Assembly: GCA_006844605.1 (NCBI GenBank)
Contig: SPJN01000003.1
Coordinates: 148,352-212,351, forward strand
Length of the DNA: 64,000 bases
Source of the DNA: Hyphomicrobiales bacterium
Lineage (GTDB): Bacteria; Pseudomonadota; Alphaproteobacteria; SPJN01
Direction: 5' to 3'
The notes beneath the pieces are model-generated. The model worked only from the letters and a program-made list of their open reading frames with translations, was not told the origin of the DNA and did not search any database. Each line of letters starts with the position of its first letter. Within the stretch, counting starts at the first letter, position 1. The translations under genes and the position numbers were made by a program. Shown piece by piece: positions 38,318 to 48,673 of this stretch.

Positions 38318-38356
38318 GGAGCCGACGCCCCTCCACACCGGAAAGACATCGGCCCC
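38318..38356 (-). terminator. Terminator after leuA
   Basis: On the minus strand GGGGCCGA pairs with TCGGCTCC (8 pairs, one G-U) and is followed by TTATTTTTG. It lies 20 bases beyond the leuA stop. Confidence 0.6.
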
Positions 38357-38375
38357 AATTCAAATCAACAGGCGG

Positions 38376-39986
38376 TCACAGCGCCAATTGAGAGCTTTCG
38401 GCCTTTTCCTTGCGATCGAACAATTTGTTCAATGCACCGACATAGGCCTTGGCGGAGGCAACCAATGTATCGGTTTCAGACCCCTGCCCCACAACCGTCA
38501 TGCCCTGATTGGCCAAACGGACAGATACTGTTGCCTGTGCGTCTGTGCCCTCGGTTACGGCATGAACCTGATAAAGCTGCAATTCAGCCTCATGCGGGAC
38601 CAATGCCTTGATCGCATTGAATGTGGCGTCCACCGGACCGTCACCTGTGGCCTCAGTCGTTTTATTCTCGCCATCAATGCTCACCGTCATGGTCGCCTTT
38701 TGCGGCCCTGACGTTCCGGCGATCACAGTCAGGCTTTCAACCTTGATCCGGTCATTGGCCGTCGCGACCTCATCATCGATCAGGGCAACAATATCCTCAT
38801 CGAAGATTTGCTTCTTCTTGTCAGCCAATGCCTTGAAACGCACAAACGCATCTTCGACAGCGTTCTGCCCCAACTCATACCCCAGCTCGCTCACCTTTGT
38901 TTTAAAGGCATGGCGGCCCGAATGCTTGCCCATCACCAATGAACTTTGGGTGACGCCAACACTTTCTGGGGTCATGATTTCATAGGTCTGGGTGTTCTTC
39001 AGCATCCCATCCTGATGGATGCCGCTTTCATGGGCAAAGGCATTGTCACCGACAATCGCCTTATTGTACTGCACCGGAAACCCGGTCACCGCCGACACCA
39101 GCCGTGAGCCACGCATGATTTCCGTGGTGTCTACATTCGTCCAATAGGGCAACGCATCGCTGCGCGTGCGCAAGGCCATGACGATTTCTTCAACCGCGGC
39201 ATTGCCGGCCCGTTCGCCCAAACCGTTAATGGTGCATTCGATCTGACGGGCGCCGCCACGCACACCACCCAATGAGTTGGCAACCGCCAACCCCAAATCA
39301 TTATGACAATGGGTTGAGAAGATAACGTCGTCAGCACCGGGCACCTTGGTCTTCAACATATTGAACAGTGCCTCATATTCCTCAGGTACGGTGTAGCCCA
39401 CCGTATCGGGAATGTTGATGGTTGTGGCACCGGCCTTGATCGCCGCTTCAACCGTGCGGCACAGGAAATCATGTTCCGTCCGTGTGGCGTCTTCGGCAGA
39501 CCATTCAACATCATCAACCTTGTTACGGGCATAGGACACAGAATCGATCACCGCCTGCAACACATCTTCGGGGTCCATTTGCAGCTTGTGCTTCATATGG
39601 ACCGGGCTGGTTGAAATGAAGGTATGAATGCGGGCACGTTCAGCAAACTGCAATGCCTCCGCCGCGCGATCAATATCCTTTTGACCAGAACGGGCCAAGG
39701 AACAGATCACCGGTTTGCGCACCAATTTTGACACTTCGGTAATGGCTTCGAAATCACCGTTTGACGCGATGGCAAAGCCTGCCTCAATCACATCGACGCC
39801 CAACGCTTCAAGCTGTTCGCCAACACGCAACTTTTCATCCAATGTCATGGACGCGCCGGGGGATTGTTCGCCATCACGCAAGGTCGTATCGAAAATGACC
39901 ACACGATCTTCGGGGCGGCCCTCTACGCTTGTGCCATCTTGTGCGCTTGCTGTGTCTTGCTGTGTTTGCTTGGTTTGATCAGTCAT
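38376..39986 (-). CDS. leuA: 2-isopropylmalate synthase
   Basis: The 536-residue enzyme condenses acetyl-CoA with 2-oxoisovalerate in the first step of leucine synthesis. The catalytic barrel begins VVIFDTTLRDGEQSPGASM, with HCHNDLGLAVANSL (metal-binding His pair) and NGLGERAGNAAVEEIVMAL. The C-terminal LeuA dimer domain (about 400-520) is where leucine binds for feedback inhibition. The first 25 residues are a polar Gln/Thr-rich extension. It is preceded by a long structured leader with a Leu-rich ORF (40093-40239), which suggests control by attenuation. Confidence 0.97.
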   Translation of the reverse strand: MTDQTKQTQQDTASAQDGTSVEGRPEDRVVIFDTTLRDGEQSPGASMTLDEKLRVGEQLEALGVDVIEAGFAIASNGDFEAITEVSKLVRKPVICSLARSGQKDIDRAAEALQFAERARIHTFISTSPVHMKHKLQMDPEDVLQAVIDSVSYARNKVDDVEWSAEDATRTEHDFLCRTVEAAIKAGATTINIPDTVGYTVPEEYEALFNMLKTKVPGADDVIFSTHCHNDLGLAVANSLGGVRGGARQIECTINGLGERAGNAAVEEIVMALRTRSDALPYWTNVDTTEIMRGSRLVSAVTGFPVQYNKAIVGDNAFAHESGIHQDGMLKNTQTYEIMTPESVGVTQSSLVMGKHSGRHAFKTKVSELGYELGQNAVEDAFVRFKALADKKKQIFDEDIVALIDDEVATANDRIKVESLTVIAGTSGPQKATMTVSIDGENKTTEATGDGPVDATFNAIKALVPHEAELQLYQVHAVTEGTDAQATVSVRLANQGMTVVGQGSETDTLVASAKAYVGALNKLFDRKEKAESSQLAL

Positions 39987-40032
39987 AGCTTTAAGTCTTC
40001 TAATAAATCAGGAAATCAAAATCGGTTCATGG

Positions 40033-40096
40033 TCGGACGCACCAAAATCCCCTAGGCGCCCATCCGATTTGTTTCAACAGAAACCGAAGCACCTAG
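40033..40096 (-). promoter_or_regulatory. Candidate leucine attenuator: two mutually exclusive hairpins
   Basis: Reading the minus strand, hairpin A pairs CTAGGTGC (40096-40089, including the leader ORF stop) with GCGCCTAG (40059-40052). Hairpin B pairs the segment 40067-40055 with 40043-40033 in about 11 pairs and a two-base bulge. Both use bases 40055-40059, so only one can form. A T-rich stretch (ATTTTGATTT) follows B at about 40023-40013. This layout suits translation-dependent control of leuA. Confidence 0.5.
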
Positions 40097-40239
40097 AGGC
40101 TGGCTAGACCCGCAAGTAGTAGAAGGGCAGCAGCAAAGGGAAGGGATAGGCCAAGCAGACGCGCAGAGGTGCTTTCGGTCGCGGCAATTGCCTGCGCCCG
40201 AGCCTTGCGATGTCTGATCATGTCGCGCTGATGCGTCAT
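40093..40239 (-). CDS. 48-codon Leu-rich leader ORF upstream of leuA
   Basis: The ORF starts at ATG 40239, with AAAGGGA upstream, and ends at TAG 40093. The first 27 residues are polar and basic (MTHQRDMIRHRKARAQ). The last 21 hold ten leucines, including the run LLLL, and four of these use CTA codons. This is the pattern of leucine leader peptides, though longer than leuL of E. coli. The same stretch would also make a single membrane helix, so a small membrane protein is the alternative. It lies 106 bases before leuA on the same strand and behind a good promoter. It overlaps the upstream open part of the rbsK-like frame on the other strand. Confidence 0.6.
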   Translation of the reverse strand: MTHQRDMIRHRKARAQAIAATESTSARLLGLSLPFAAALLLLAGLASL

Positions 40240-40269
40240 GAAGGGGTCCCTTTCAATCTTTATCCTGTC

Positions 40270-40298
40270 TATCTAAGGCGAAAAATGACAGATTGCAA
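40270..40298 (-). promoter_or_regulatory. Sigma-70-like promoter for the leuA leader
   Basis: On the minus strand TTGCAA (40298-40293), 17 bases and TAGATA (40275-40270). Transcription would start near 40263, about 25 bases before the leader ORF start. Confidence 0.55.
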
Positions 40299-40374
40299 GG
40301 CCCCAAATCAGCGGGCACCGTATCAGTCTTGTCGCACTTTCAGGGACAGCAACAAGAAGAACGCAGGGGCATTT

Positions 40375-41265
40375 ATGACAAAACTACACATATTCGGCAG
40401 CATCATTTGCGATTTGGTCGGCACCGGCAGCACCCTGCCCCAACGGGACGAGACCATATTGGGGCAAAGTTTTGCGCAATATCCCGGCGGCAAGGGGGCC
40501 AATCAGGCCGTTGCGGCACAGCGGGCCGGTGCCAGCACTGTCCTTTACGGCGCTGTTGGGCGCGACGTGATGGGCCGCTTTATGCTGGATGCCCTTACCC
40601 CCACGGGGGTGGACCTGACCCAAATACAGGAAACTGACGCCGCAACGGGTTGCGCCCTTGTCATGGTGGGCGATGGCACAAATCAAATCATGGTCATTCC
40701 GGGGGCTAATCATCATTATAGTTGGCACCAAATGCCCAGCTTCACCCCGTCTGACGTGTTGCTGTCACAAGGCGAATGCCAGCCAGACGACACGCTTGCG
40801 TTTTTGCGCGCGGGCAAGGCGGCAGGTGCCCTTACCTTATTCAACGCAGCCCCGGCCAGCGCGCCATTCAAAGACGCAGCAAGTGTGGTCGATATTCTAA
40901 TTGTGAACGAGGTTGAGGCGGCATTCTTTGCCGGAGGTGACGTCAGCCCCGTACCCAGTAGGATGGAGATGATGGCCTTGAACAAGCGGTTGGGCCGCAA
41001 TGATGATCAACCACTGATCATCACACTTGGCCCCGCTGGCGCGGTGAGCTTAATCGCCGGGACTTATGCGACACATGCCGCGCCACAGGTAAAAGCGATT
41101 GATACTGTCGGTGCCGGTGATTGTTTTTGCGGCTACCTTGCTGCCCAGCTTGGCGAAGGTGCGCGCATGGCGGACGCGATTGATGTCGCGATCAGGGCGG
41201 CCAGCCTGTCTGTGCAAACCGCGGGGGCCATCCCCTCGCTGCCCCTACGCGCAGCGGTGCAATAG
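40375..41265 (+). CDS. rbsK: Ribokinase (PfkB family)
   Basis: From ATG 40375 (AGGGG just upstream) the protein has 296 residues. It shows the PfkB N-terminal GGKGANQAVAAQRAGA, a substrate region, NEVEAAFF, LGPAGA and the C-terminal signature DTVGAGDCFCGYLAAQL with the catalytic Asp (GAGD). This phosphorylates ribose to ribose 5-phosphate in relatives; other sugars cannot be excluded. No ribose transporter is adjacent. The frame is open to 40210, but that part overlaps the divergent leuA leader. Confidence 0.85.
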   Translation: MTKLHIFGSIICDLVGTGSTLPQRDETILGQSFAQYPGGKGANQAVAAQRAGASTVLYGAVGRDVMGRFMLDALTPTGVDLTQIQETDAATGCALVMVGDGTNQIMVIPGANHHYSWHQMPSFTPSDVLLSQGECQPDDTLAFLRAGKAAGALTLFNAAPASAPFKDAASVVDILIVNEVEAAFFAGGDVSPVPSRMEMMALNKRLGRNDDQPLIITLGPAGAVSLIAGTYATHAAPQVKAIDTVGAGDCFCGYLAAQLGEGARMADAIDVAIRAASLSVQTAGAIPSLPLRAAVQ

Positions 41266-41291
41266 GCTTATAATCGGCGGGCACAGAAAAA

Positions 41292-41318
41292 GGGCGCTGC
41301 CAGTATCCGGCAACGCCC
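41292..41318. terminator. Bidirectional terminator between rbsK and ilvC
   Basis: GGGCG-C-TGCC and GGCA-A-CGCCC form a hairpin with a one-base mismatch. TTTT follows on the plus strand and TTTTT on the minus strand, so it can serve both convergent genes. Confidence 0.8.
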
Positions 41319-41345
41319 CGTTTTCAAATTTGTATAGCGGTAGGC

Positions 41346-42383
<1,038 letters not shown>

Positions 42384-42478
42384 TCAAACAGATTGCGAGC
42401 CAAATGCGCCCGCGAATGAGTGGTTAGGCACCCTGCCCGCTGAAAATCAGGGCAAGGCGCAGAATTCTGGATGTGGAT

Positions 42479-42988
42479 TTACATCAACGCGGTGCCGCGC
42501 GCAATGGCAGCAACACCTGTTCTGGACACATCTGACAGGCCCAATGGACGCATCAGGTTGATAAAGGCATCGATTTTGGCCGACGCCCCGGTAATTTCGA
42601 AGACAAAGCTTTCCAATGTGGAGTCAATTGCCCGGGCGCGGAACACATCAGAGATGCGCAGCGCCTCAACCCGGCGATCCCCCTTGGCGACCACTTTGAC
42701 AAGCGCCAATTCACGTTCAACCGACGGGCCTTCAACCGTCAGATCATGGACCTTATGCACCGGGACCAAACGGTCCAGCTGGGCCTTGATCTGGGCAATA
42801 ACCTGCGGCGTGCCTTCGGTCACAATGGTGATGCGGGATTGGTGGGCATCATCATCCACTTCTGCCACGGTCAGGCTTTCAATATTGTAGCCGCGCCCTG
42901 CAAACAGACCAATAACCCGGGCCAGAACGCCCGATTCATTATCGACCAAAACTGCCATTGTGTGACGTTCGATTGTATCCTGTGTCAT
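42479..42988 (-). CDS. ilvH: Acetolactate synthase small (regulatory) subunit
   Basis: The 169-residue protein has an N-terminal ACT domain (HTMAVLVDNESGVLARVIGLFAGRGYNIESLTVAEVDD), where valine binds for feedback control, and a second ACT-like C-terminal domain (LVKVVAKGDRRVEALRISDVFRARAIDSTLESFVFEITG). It activates and regulates IlvB, encoded 21 bases upstream. Length is typical of the IlvH/IlvN long form. Confidence 0.97.
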   Translation of the reverse strand: MTQDTIERHTMAVLVDNESGVLARVIGLFAGRGYNIESLTVAEVDDDAHQSRITIVTEGTPQVIAQIKAQLDRLVPVHKVHDLTVEGPSVERELALVKVVAKGDRRVEALRISDVFRARAIDSTLESFVFEITGASAKIDAFINLMRPLGLSDVSRTGVAAIARGTALM

Positions 42989-43009
42989 CGTCTTATTCCG
43001 TCCGCCCTA

Positions 43010-44785
43010 TTAAACCAATGATTTGCCGGCTGCCGAAACTTCGACATCGGCAAGATTGGATTCATCGGCAAGGATCATTTCATTATGGGCCGCGCCCGAA
43101 GGAACCATGGGATAGCAGTTTTCTTCCTTGTCCACCAGACAGTCGAAAATCACCGGCCCGTCATAGGCAATCATTTCTTCGATTGCTGCATCCAGCTGTT
43201 TGGGATCAGAACAACGAATGCCCTTCCCGCCATAGGCTTCTGCCAGTTTAACGAAATCGGGCAACGCCTCTGAATAGCTTTCAGAATAGCGCCCGCCATG
43301 CAGCAATTCCTGCCACTGGCGCACCATGCCCATATATTCATTGTTCAGGATGAATATCTTGATCGGCAGGCGATATTGCAGCGCCGTGGACATTTCCTGC
43401 ATGTTCATCAACACAGATGCTTCACCGGCAATATCAATCACTAGTGATTTGGGGTGCGCCAACTGCACACCAACCGCAGCTGGCAGGCCATAGCCCATCG
43501 TGCCCAAGCCGCCAGATGTCATCCACCGGTTCGGCTCCTCAAAGCGATAATATTGCGCCGCCCACATCTGATGCTGACCAACTTCGGTCGTGATATAGGA
43601 ATCGCGATCCTTGGTCAGTTCATACAGACGCTCAATTGCGTATTGCGGGCGGATCGTGTCGGCCTTTTCAGCCTCCTCACGACCATAGCCAAGGCAATGG
43701 CGGGCCTTCCAGACATCAATCTGGTTCCACCATTCTTGCAAGGCGTCCTTGTCGGTGGACACAGCTTCCGCACGCCACAGGCGCATCATGTCTTCAAGCA
43801 CATGGGCAACATCGCCGATGATCGGCACATCAACCATCACGTTTTTGTTGATGGAACTGGCGTCGATATCGATATGGATTTTCTTGGCCGTGGGCGCAAA
43901 ACCATCAAGGCGACCAGTCACGCGGTCGTCAAAGCGCGCGCCGACACACAGGATCAAGTCACTGTCATGCATGGCGTTGTTGGCTTCATAGGTGCCGTGC
44001 ATCCCCAACATGCCCAACCATTGCTGATCGGCAGCCGGATAGGCACCCAACCCCATCAGGGTTGAGGTCACCGGCCAGCCCGTCAGCTTGGCCAGGTCGC
44101 GCAGCAATTGGCTTGCTGCCGGACCAGAATTGATAACGCCGCCGCCGGAATAGATAATCGGTTTGCGTGCCTCGCCCATCATACGAACTGCCTGACGGAT
44201 GGCATCAACGTCACCCTTCACCTGTGGCTTATAGCTTTGATGCGGCACTTCATGCGGCTTTTGATAAATCCCTGATGCGAACTGAATGTTCTTGGGGATA
44301 TCAACAACAACCGGGCCCGGACGACCTGATGTGGCAACGTAGAAAGCGTCATGCATCACGCGGGACAGCTTATCTGCGTCCTTGACCAACCAGTTATGCT
44401 TGGTTGCCGGACGGGTAATGCCAACCGTGTCAGCTTCCTGAAAGGCATCGCACCCGATCAATTGGGTGGCAACCTGCCCGGTCAGGCAAACAATCGGAAT
44501 GGAGTCCATCAGCGCGTCCGTCAGACCGGTCACAGCGTTTGTCGCGCCGGGGCCTGAGGTCACCAGAACAACACCCGGCTTGCCAGTTGAACGGGCATAG
44601 CCTTCAGCAGCGTGAACCGCCCCCTGCTCATGCCGGACAAGGATATGGCGGATCTGATTTTGCTGGAACAGGACATCATAGATCGGCAGCACAGCCCCAC
44701 CGGGATAGCCGAAAATCGTATCCACGCCCTGATCGACCAATGCTTTGATGACGATTTCTGCGCCAGTCAATTGCGAGCCGGTCAT
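43010..44785 (-). CDS. ilvB: Acetolactate synthase large subunit
   Basis: From ATG 44785 (GGAG upstream) the protein has 591 residues. It is a ThDP enzyme: N-terminal domain with the catalytic Glu in [34 protein letters not shown], central FAD-type domain, and C-terminal ThDP-binding motif ending in [13 protein letters not shown] ([29 protein letters not shown]). It joins two pyruvates or pyruvate with 2-oxobutyrate. It forms the operon ilvB-ilvH-ilvC and follows miaA after a terminator-like hairpin. Confidence 0.97.
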   Translation of the reverse strand: MTGSQLTGAEIVIKALVDQGVDTIFGYPGGAVLPIYDVLFQQNQIRHILVRHEQGAVHAAEGYARSTGKPGVVLVTSGPGATNAVTGLTDALMDSIPIVCLTGQVATQLIGCDAFQEADTVGITRPATKHNWLVKDADKLSRVMHDAFYVATSGRPGPVVVDIPKNIQFASGIYQKPHEVPHQSYKPQVKGDVDAIRQAVRMMGEARKPIIYSGGGVINSGPAASQLLRDLAKLTGWPVTSTLMGLGAYPAADQQWLGMLGMHGTYEANNAMHDSDLILCVGARFDDRVTGRLDGFAPTAKKIHIDIDASSINKNVMVDVPIIGDVAHVLEDMMRLWRAEAVSTDKDALQEWWNQIDVWKARHCLGYGREEAEKADTIRPQYAIERLYELTKDRDSYITTEVGQHQMWAAQYYRFEEPNRWMTSGGLGTMGYGLPAAVGVQLAHPKSLVIDIAGEASVLMNMQEMSTALQYRLPIKIFILNNEYMGMVRQWQELLHGGRYSESYSEALPDFVKLAEAYGGKGIRCSDPKQLDAAIEEMIAYDGPVIFDCLVDKEENCYPMVPSGAAHNEMILADESNLADVEVSAAGKSLV

Positions 44786-44840
44786 AACACTCTCCACACA
44801 GTTTTTGGCCCTTCCACAAAGGGCCACACAAAATAAATAG

Positions 44841-44862
44841 GGGCCGCAAAGGTTTGCGACCC
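44841..44862 (-). terminator. Terminator-like hairpin between miaA and ilvB
   Basis: On the minus strand GGGTCGCAAA pairs with TTTGCGGCCC around a two-base centre, followed by CTATTTATTTTG. It either ends miaA transcription or acts as an attenuator in the ilvB leader. TTGACC, 17 bases and TAGGTT upstream of it could be a promoter. Confidence 0.6.
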
Positions 44863-44904
44863 GATTGAGCGGAACCTACTGCCCGGAACCGGGCGGGTCA
44901 ACCG

Positions 44905-45846
44905 CTATACTGCAATTTTAGTTATCAAAATGTCGCATGACCTTTTCATTTGTTGCGCGGAAAGCACATTCCACGACATCATCTGATTCTTAATCCAGGT
45001 CATTTGCCGTTTTGCATAGCGTCTGGTCGCGGTTTTGGCGTTTGTTGCCGCCACGTCCAGCGCCATTTCCCCTGTGAAATAGCTGAAAAGCTCAGGCAAG
45101 CCAAGGGCCTTCATCCCCGGCAGGGTGCGCGGATAGTCAGTTTTATAGAGCGCCTCAGCCTCCTCCAGCCCGCCGGCGGTGATCATCATGTCGAAACGTC
45201 GATCACACCGCTCATACAGCCATTCACGGTCCGGCATCAGCGCAAACTTGTCAAATTGCGCCTCTGGCAAGGGAATAATCGGTTGATCAGCCTGCCACGC
45301 GGCGAGAGAACGCCCGGTTTCCTGCAATACCGACCATGCCCTGACGACCCGCTGGCTGTCTGTTGCATGAAGTTGGGCCTGCATCGCGGGGTCAAGCTGG
45401 GCGTGCAGTGCCTCAATCCCTTCAGCGGCGGCAATCGCCTCGGCCGCCACAACACGGTTACGGGGAATGGCGGGAATGGCGGATAGCCCCTCGCTCAACG
45501 CCCGGAAATAAAGCCCGGTACCACCAACGACGATGGGCGTCACCCCCTGCCCCCATAAGTCACGGATCAATGGTGCTGCCAGATCAACATATTGCCCGGC
45601 GGAACATGGCTGGCTGACAGAGCGGCACTCATACAGATGATGGGGGGCGCGCTTCTTCTCTTCTGCGGTGGGGCACGCCGCCAAAATGGGCGTTTCACGA
45701 TAAATCTGCATGGAATCTGCATTCACAATGGCAGCGGGTCGGCCTGCGTCTCCCAGTCGCTGTGCCAGATCAAGCGCCAGCGATGACTTGCCGCTGGCGG
45801 TTGGTCCTGCAATAAGAATGGCGCGTTTGGGCTGTAATTCAGTCAT
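44905..45846 (-). CDS. miaA: tRNA dimethylallyltransferase
   Basis: From ATG 45846 the enzyme has 313 residues. It shows the P-loop GPTASGKSS, the DSMQIYRE motif, GGTGLYFRAL and the C-terminal tRNA-contact RRYAKRQMTWIKNQ. It adds a dimethylallyl group to A37 of tRNAs that read U-starting codons. An ATG at 45873 is also in frame, but the shorter start gives the usual distance to the P-loop. It diverges from serB, 43 bases away, and lies upstream of ilvB, as in many alphaproteobacteria. Confidence 0.95.
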   Translation of the reverse strand: MTELQPKRAILIAGPTASGKSSLALDLAQRLGDAGRPAAIVNADSMQIYRETPILAACPTAEEKKRAPHHLYECRSVSQPCSAGQYVDLAAPLIRDLWGQGVTPIVVGGTGLYFRALSEGLSAIPAIPRNRVVAAEAIAAAEGIEALHAQLDPAMQAQLHATDSQRVVRAWSVLQETGRSLAAWQADQPIIPLPEAQFDKFALMPDREWLYERCDRRFDMMITAGGLEEAEALYKTDYPRTLPGMKALGLPELFSYFTGEMALDVAATNAKTATRRYAKRQMTWIKNQMMSWNVLSAQQMKRSCDILITKIAV

Positions 45847-45889
45847 AAGCGCATCATACGCAATCTTTCGCATTTAGGAATGCCCAGCA

Positions 45890-46801
45890 ATGGCCGCACC
45901 TGAACTAGTTTTGACGCTTGTGGGCAATGCCCCACTATCCGCCCCCACCATCGATGTGGCACGTGCAGCCCTGTCTGATGCCGGGGCCACTATTGGCACT
46001 ATCAAAGCATTGGGCGAAGACGCAGGCGACATCGCCTTTACCGGCATTGATAAGTTGGCTGCCGAACAGGCTGTTCGCAATGCATTAAACGACGCGCAAG
46101 TCGATTTGCTGGCGCAAGATGCCGATCCGGCACAGCGCCGCAAACAGCTTTTGATTGCAGACATGGACTCAACCATGATCACCGCCGAATGCCTGGATGA
46201 GTTGGCAGACTTTGCCAACATGAAGGATGAAGTCGTCGCCATCACCGAACGGGCCATGCGCGGCGAGCTTGATTTTGAAGAGGCACTGGACGCCCGCATT
46301 GCCATGCTGGCCGACAAGGGATTGACCGAAGACAGTCTGGAGGCGTGCTATCAAGACCGCATCCGTTTATCAGACGGTGCCCGCACAACCGTGCGCACCA
46401 TGGCAAATAACGGCGCGCACACCGCGCTAGTTTCCGGCGGCTTCACCTTCTTTACAGAACGTGTCGGGGCAGCTTTGGGCATGGCTGAAAATCGCGCCAA
46501 CACACTGGTCTTCAACGCTGACAAAATGCTTGAAAAAGTTGCCCGCCCGATTTTGGGCAAGGCCGCCAAACAAGCGGCGCTGGAAGAAATGTGTGCAACA
46601 CACAACATCGCCCTGACCCAAGCCATTGCCATCGGTGACGGGGCCAATGACCTTGCCATGATCGGCGTTGCCGGACTGGGTGTTGCCTATCGCGCCAAAC
46701 CCGTCGTCGCAGAAGCGGCGCGGGCCAGACTTGACCACGCGCCGCTTACCGGATTGCTGTATTTTCAAGGTTACACAACCGATCAATTCACGATCGACTG
46801 A
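45890..46801 (+). CDS. serB: Phosphoserine phosphatase
   Basis: The 303-residue HAD enzyme releases serine from phosphoserine. An N-terminal ACT-like region (1-80) precedes the HAD core: nucleophile motif ADMDSTMI, motif II LVSGGFTFF, Lys in the KAAKQAALEE region, and motif IV GDGANDLAMIG. It diverges from miaA, a conserved arrangement in alphaproteobacteria. Length is typical for the ACT-containing form. Confidence 0.97.
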   Translation: MAAPELVLTLVGNAPLSAPTIDVARAALSDAGATIGTIKALGEDAGDIAFTGIDKLAAEQAVRNALNDAQVDLLAQDADPAQRRKQLLIADMDSTMITAECLDELADFANMKDEVVAITERAMRGELDFEEALDARIAMLADKGLTEDSLEACYQDRIRLSDGARTTVRTMANNGAHTALVSGGFTFFTERVGAALGMAENRANTLVFNADKMLEKVARPILGKAAKQAALEEMCATHNIALTQAIAIGDGANDLAMIGVAGLGVAYRAKPVVAEAARARLDHAPLTGLLYFQGYTTDQFTID

Positions 46802-46815
46802 GCCTTGATTGCTGC

Positions 46816-48327
46816 CTAGTCGTCGTCTTCATCCAAACGGAAGGGGACGAACTGGGAATCGCCACGGGGCGAACGGATCATAAACAGCGCCACGCGCTTG
46901 CCCTTGGTCTTCAGCCCTTCAATGCGGTCAATCACATCCTGCGGATTGGCAACAGCAGTACCGCTGACCTCCACAATAATGTGACCACGCCGGACGCCTT
47001 TATCAGCACCGAGCGAGCCGCTTTCAACGCCCGTCACAACAACACCTGTTGCACCGGCTTCAAGCTCAAGCTTTGCGGCCATCTCATCGGTTAGGGGCGC
47101 AAGGGTCAACCCAAACACGCTGGTGACTTCGTTGGTGCCGGGGTCTGATCCGTCTTCCATCTCATCACCGGCATCGGCAACCTTTTCGTCAAGGCGATCA
47201 ACTTTCACACCCAGGGTCTTTTTCTTACCATCGCGCCAGACAACCACATCAACTGTTTTACCAATCGGTGTGTCTGCAACGATCTTGGGCAACTGACGCA
47301 TTTCTTCAATGTCTGTGCCATCGAATTTTAGGATCACATCACCATCTTCAATCCCTGATTTTTCTGCGGGGCCACCTTCGGTAACGCCAGCAACCAATGC
47401 GCCACGCGCACGCTTCATACCAAAGCCTTCAGCAAGATCATCGGTGACAGTTTGAATGCGAACGCCAAGCCAACCACGGCGTGTTTCGCCATATTGCAAC
47501 AGCTGCGCAACCGTCTGTTTTGCGACTTTTGCGGGGACGGCAAAACCGATCCCGATAGAGCCTGACCCATTCGTTGAATAGATTGCTGTATTCACACCAA
47601 CGACGCGACCATCCATGGTGAACAACGGGCCACCGGAATTGCCCTTATTAATCGGCGCATCGGTCTGGATAAAGTCATCATAAGGACCGGCATTGATGTC
47701 ACGATTGCGGGCAGAGATAATCCCCGCAGTCACGGACCCGCCAAGGCCCAAGGGGTTACCGATTGCAACAACCCAGTCGCCAACACGGGCATGATCTGAA
47801 TCACCCCAATTAACATAGGGCAGCGACTGATCGGATTGCACCTTCAACACGGCAATATCGGTTTTGGGGTCACGGCCAATAAGTTCAGCCTCAAGCTCTG
47901 TCCCGTCTGGGAACTTGACCTGAATTTCATCAGCCTCTTCGATGACGTGATTGTTCGTCACGATGATGCCTTCAGGCGAGATTACAAAGCCTGAACCAAG
48001 CCCCTGCACCTTACGTTTGCGGGGCTCCCCATCCTTGTCGCGCTGCCCGAAAAAATCCCGGAACAGATCATCAAACGGTGTGCCTTGCGGCATGCCCTGA
48101 AACGGATGCCCATTGGTTTCCACTGTGGCGGAGGTTGAGATATAGACCACCGCCGGCGATACCTCATCAACAAGGTCAGCAAAACTTGCCGGTGCGCCAC
48201 GTGCGATAGCGCTGTCTGTGGGCGCGCCGACCAATGCGGGCGTCATAACAAGACCGGCCCCAAGCAAGGCGGCAGCAAAAAACTTGCCTGACGAATTCTT
48301 GAGAGCGGCTGCGGAAATCGAGATCAT
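46816..48327 (-). CDS. Do-family periplasmic serine protease (DegP/MucD-like)
   Basis: From ATG 48327 the protein has 503 residues with a signal peptide (about 1-39). The trypsin-like domain carries the triad His127 (TNNHVIE), Asp157 (KTDIAVL) and Ser231 (GNSGGPLF). Two PDZ domains follow (about 300-395 and 420-495), separated by an acidic linker (DAGDEMEDGSDPG). It degrades or refolds damaged envelope proteins. It sits downstream of hflK-hflC-DUF2065 on the same strand, the common alphaproteobacterial arrangement. Confidence 0.95.
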   Translation of the reverse strand: MISISAAALKNSSGKFFAAALLGAGLVMTPALVGAPTDSAIARGAPASFADLVDEVSPAVVYISTSATVETNGHPFQGMPQGTPFDDLFRDFFGQRDKDGEPRKRKVQGLGSGFVISPEGIIVTNNHVIEEADEIQVKFPDGTELEAELIGRDPKTDIAVLKVQSDQSLPYVNWGDSDHARVGDWVVAIGNPLGLGGSVTAGIISARNRDINAGPYDDFIQTDAPINKGNSGGPLFTMDGRVVGVNTAIYSTNGSGSIGIGFAVPAKVAKQTVAQLLQYGETRRGWLGVRIQTVTDDLAEGFGMKRARGALVAGVTEGGPAEKSGIEDGDVILKFDGTDIEEMRQLPKIVADTPIGKTVDVVVWRDGKKKTLGVKVDRLDEKVADAGDEMEDGSDPGTNEVTSVFGLTLAPLTDEMAAKLELEAGATGVVVTGVESGSLGADKGVRRGHIIVEVSGTAVANPQDVIDRIEGLKTKGKRVALFMIRSPRGDSQFVPFRLDEDDD

Positions 48328-48448
48328 AATGAACCTTCGTCTTTCAAAATGCGGAATCTGTCTTGGTCTTGGTGACACCCGGCTGGGGCAGAATTGTGGC
48401 ACAATCCGGTCTTGATCATGACTGGCCTGATGAAAACCGGCCTGATCA

Positions 48449-48652
48449 TTAAAGGCCCGGACTGCGCACCAGCCACACAACGCCCAAACCAATTGCCGCA
48501 GCAATCAACCCCGCATTGCGCACCTGCGCATCGGGCAGTGACAATATCTGCGTCAGCATACGCCGCAGACTGTCCGGCGCAACCGCATAAAGCGCGCCTT
48601 CAACCAACAGCAAAAGGCCCAATGCATACAAGGCCTCTTGCCACATGCTCAT
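48449..48652 (-). CDS. DUF2065 small membrane protein
   Basis: This 67-residue protein has two membrane helices (ALYALGLLLLVEGALYAVA and NAGLIAAAIGLGVVWLV) with the LRRMLTQILSLPDAQVRNAG core of the DUF2065/YjeT family. The family commonly follows hflC and precedes a Do protease, as here (21 bases after hflC). No function is known; its linkage suggests a role with the HflKC-FtsH complex. Confidence 0.9.
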   Translation of the reverse strand: MSMWQEALYALGLLLLVEGALYAVAPDSLRRMLTQILSLPDAQVRNAGLIAAAIGLGVVWLVRSPGL

Positions 48653-48673
48653 AAGTAAAGCCTCACCGCCCGA

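Noticed and set aside
40210..40374. N-terminal extension of the ribokinase frame.
   Set aside because: The extra 55 codons have no PfkB similarity, and a good ribosome binding site precedes ATG 40375. The region is occupied by the divergent leuA leader.
44807..44825. Hairpin GGCCCTT/AAGGGCC as a second terminator before ilvB.
   Set aside because: On the ilvB strand it is followed by A residues, not T. It may only be a leader structure.
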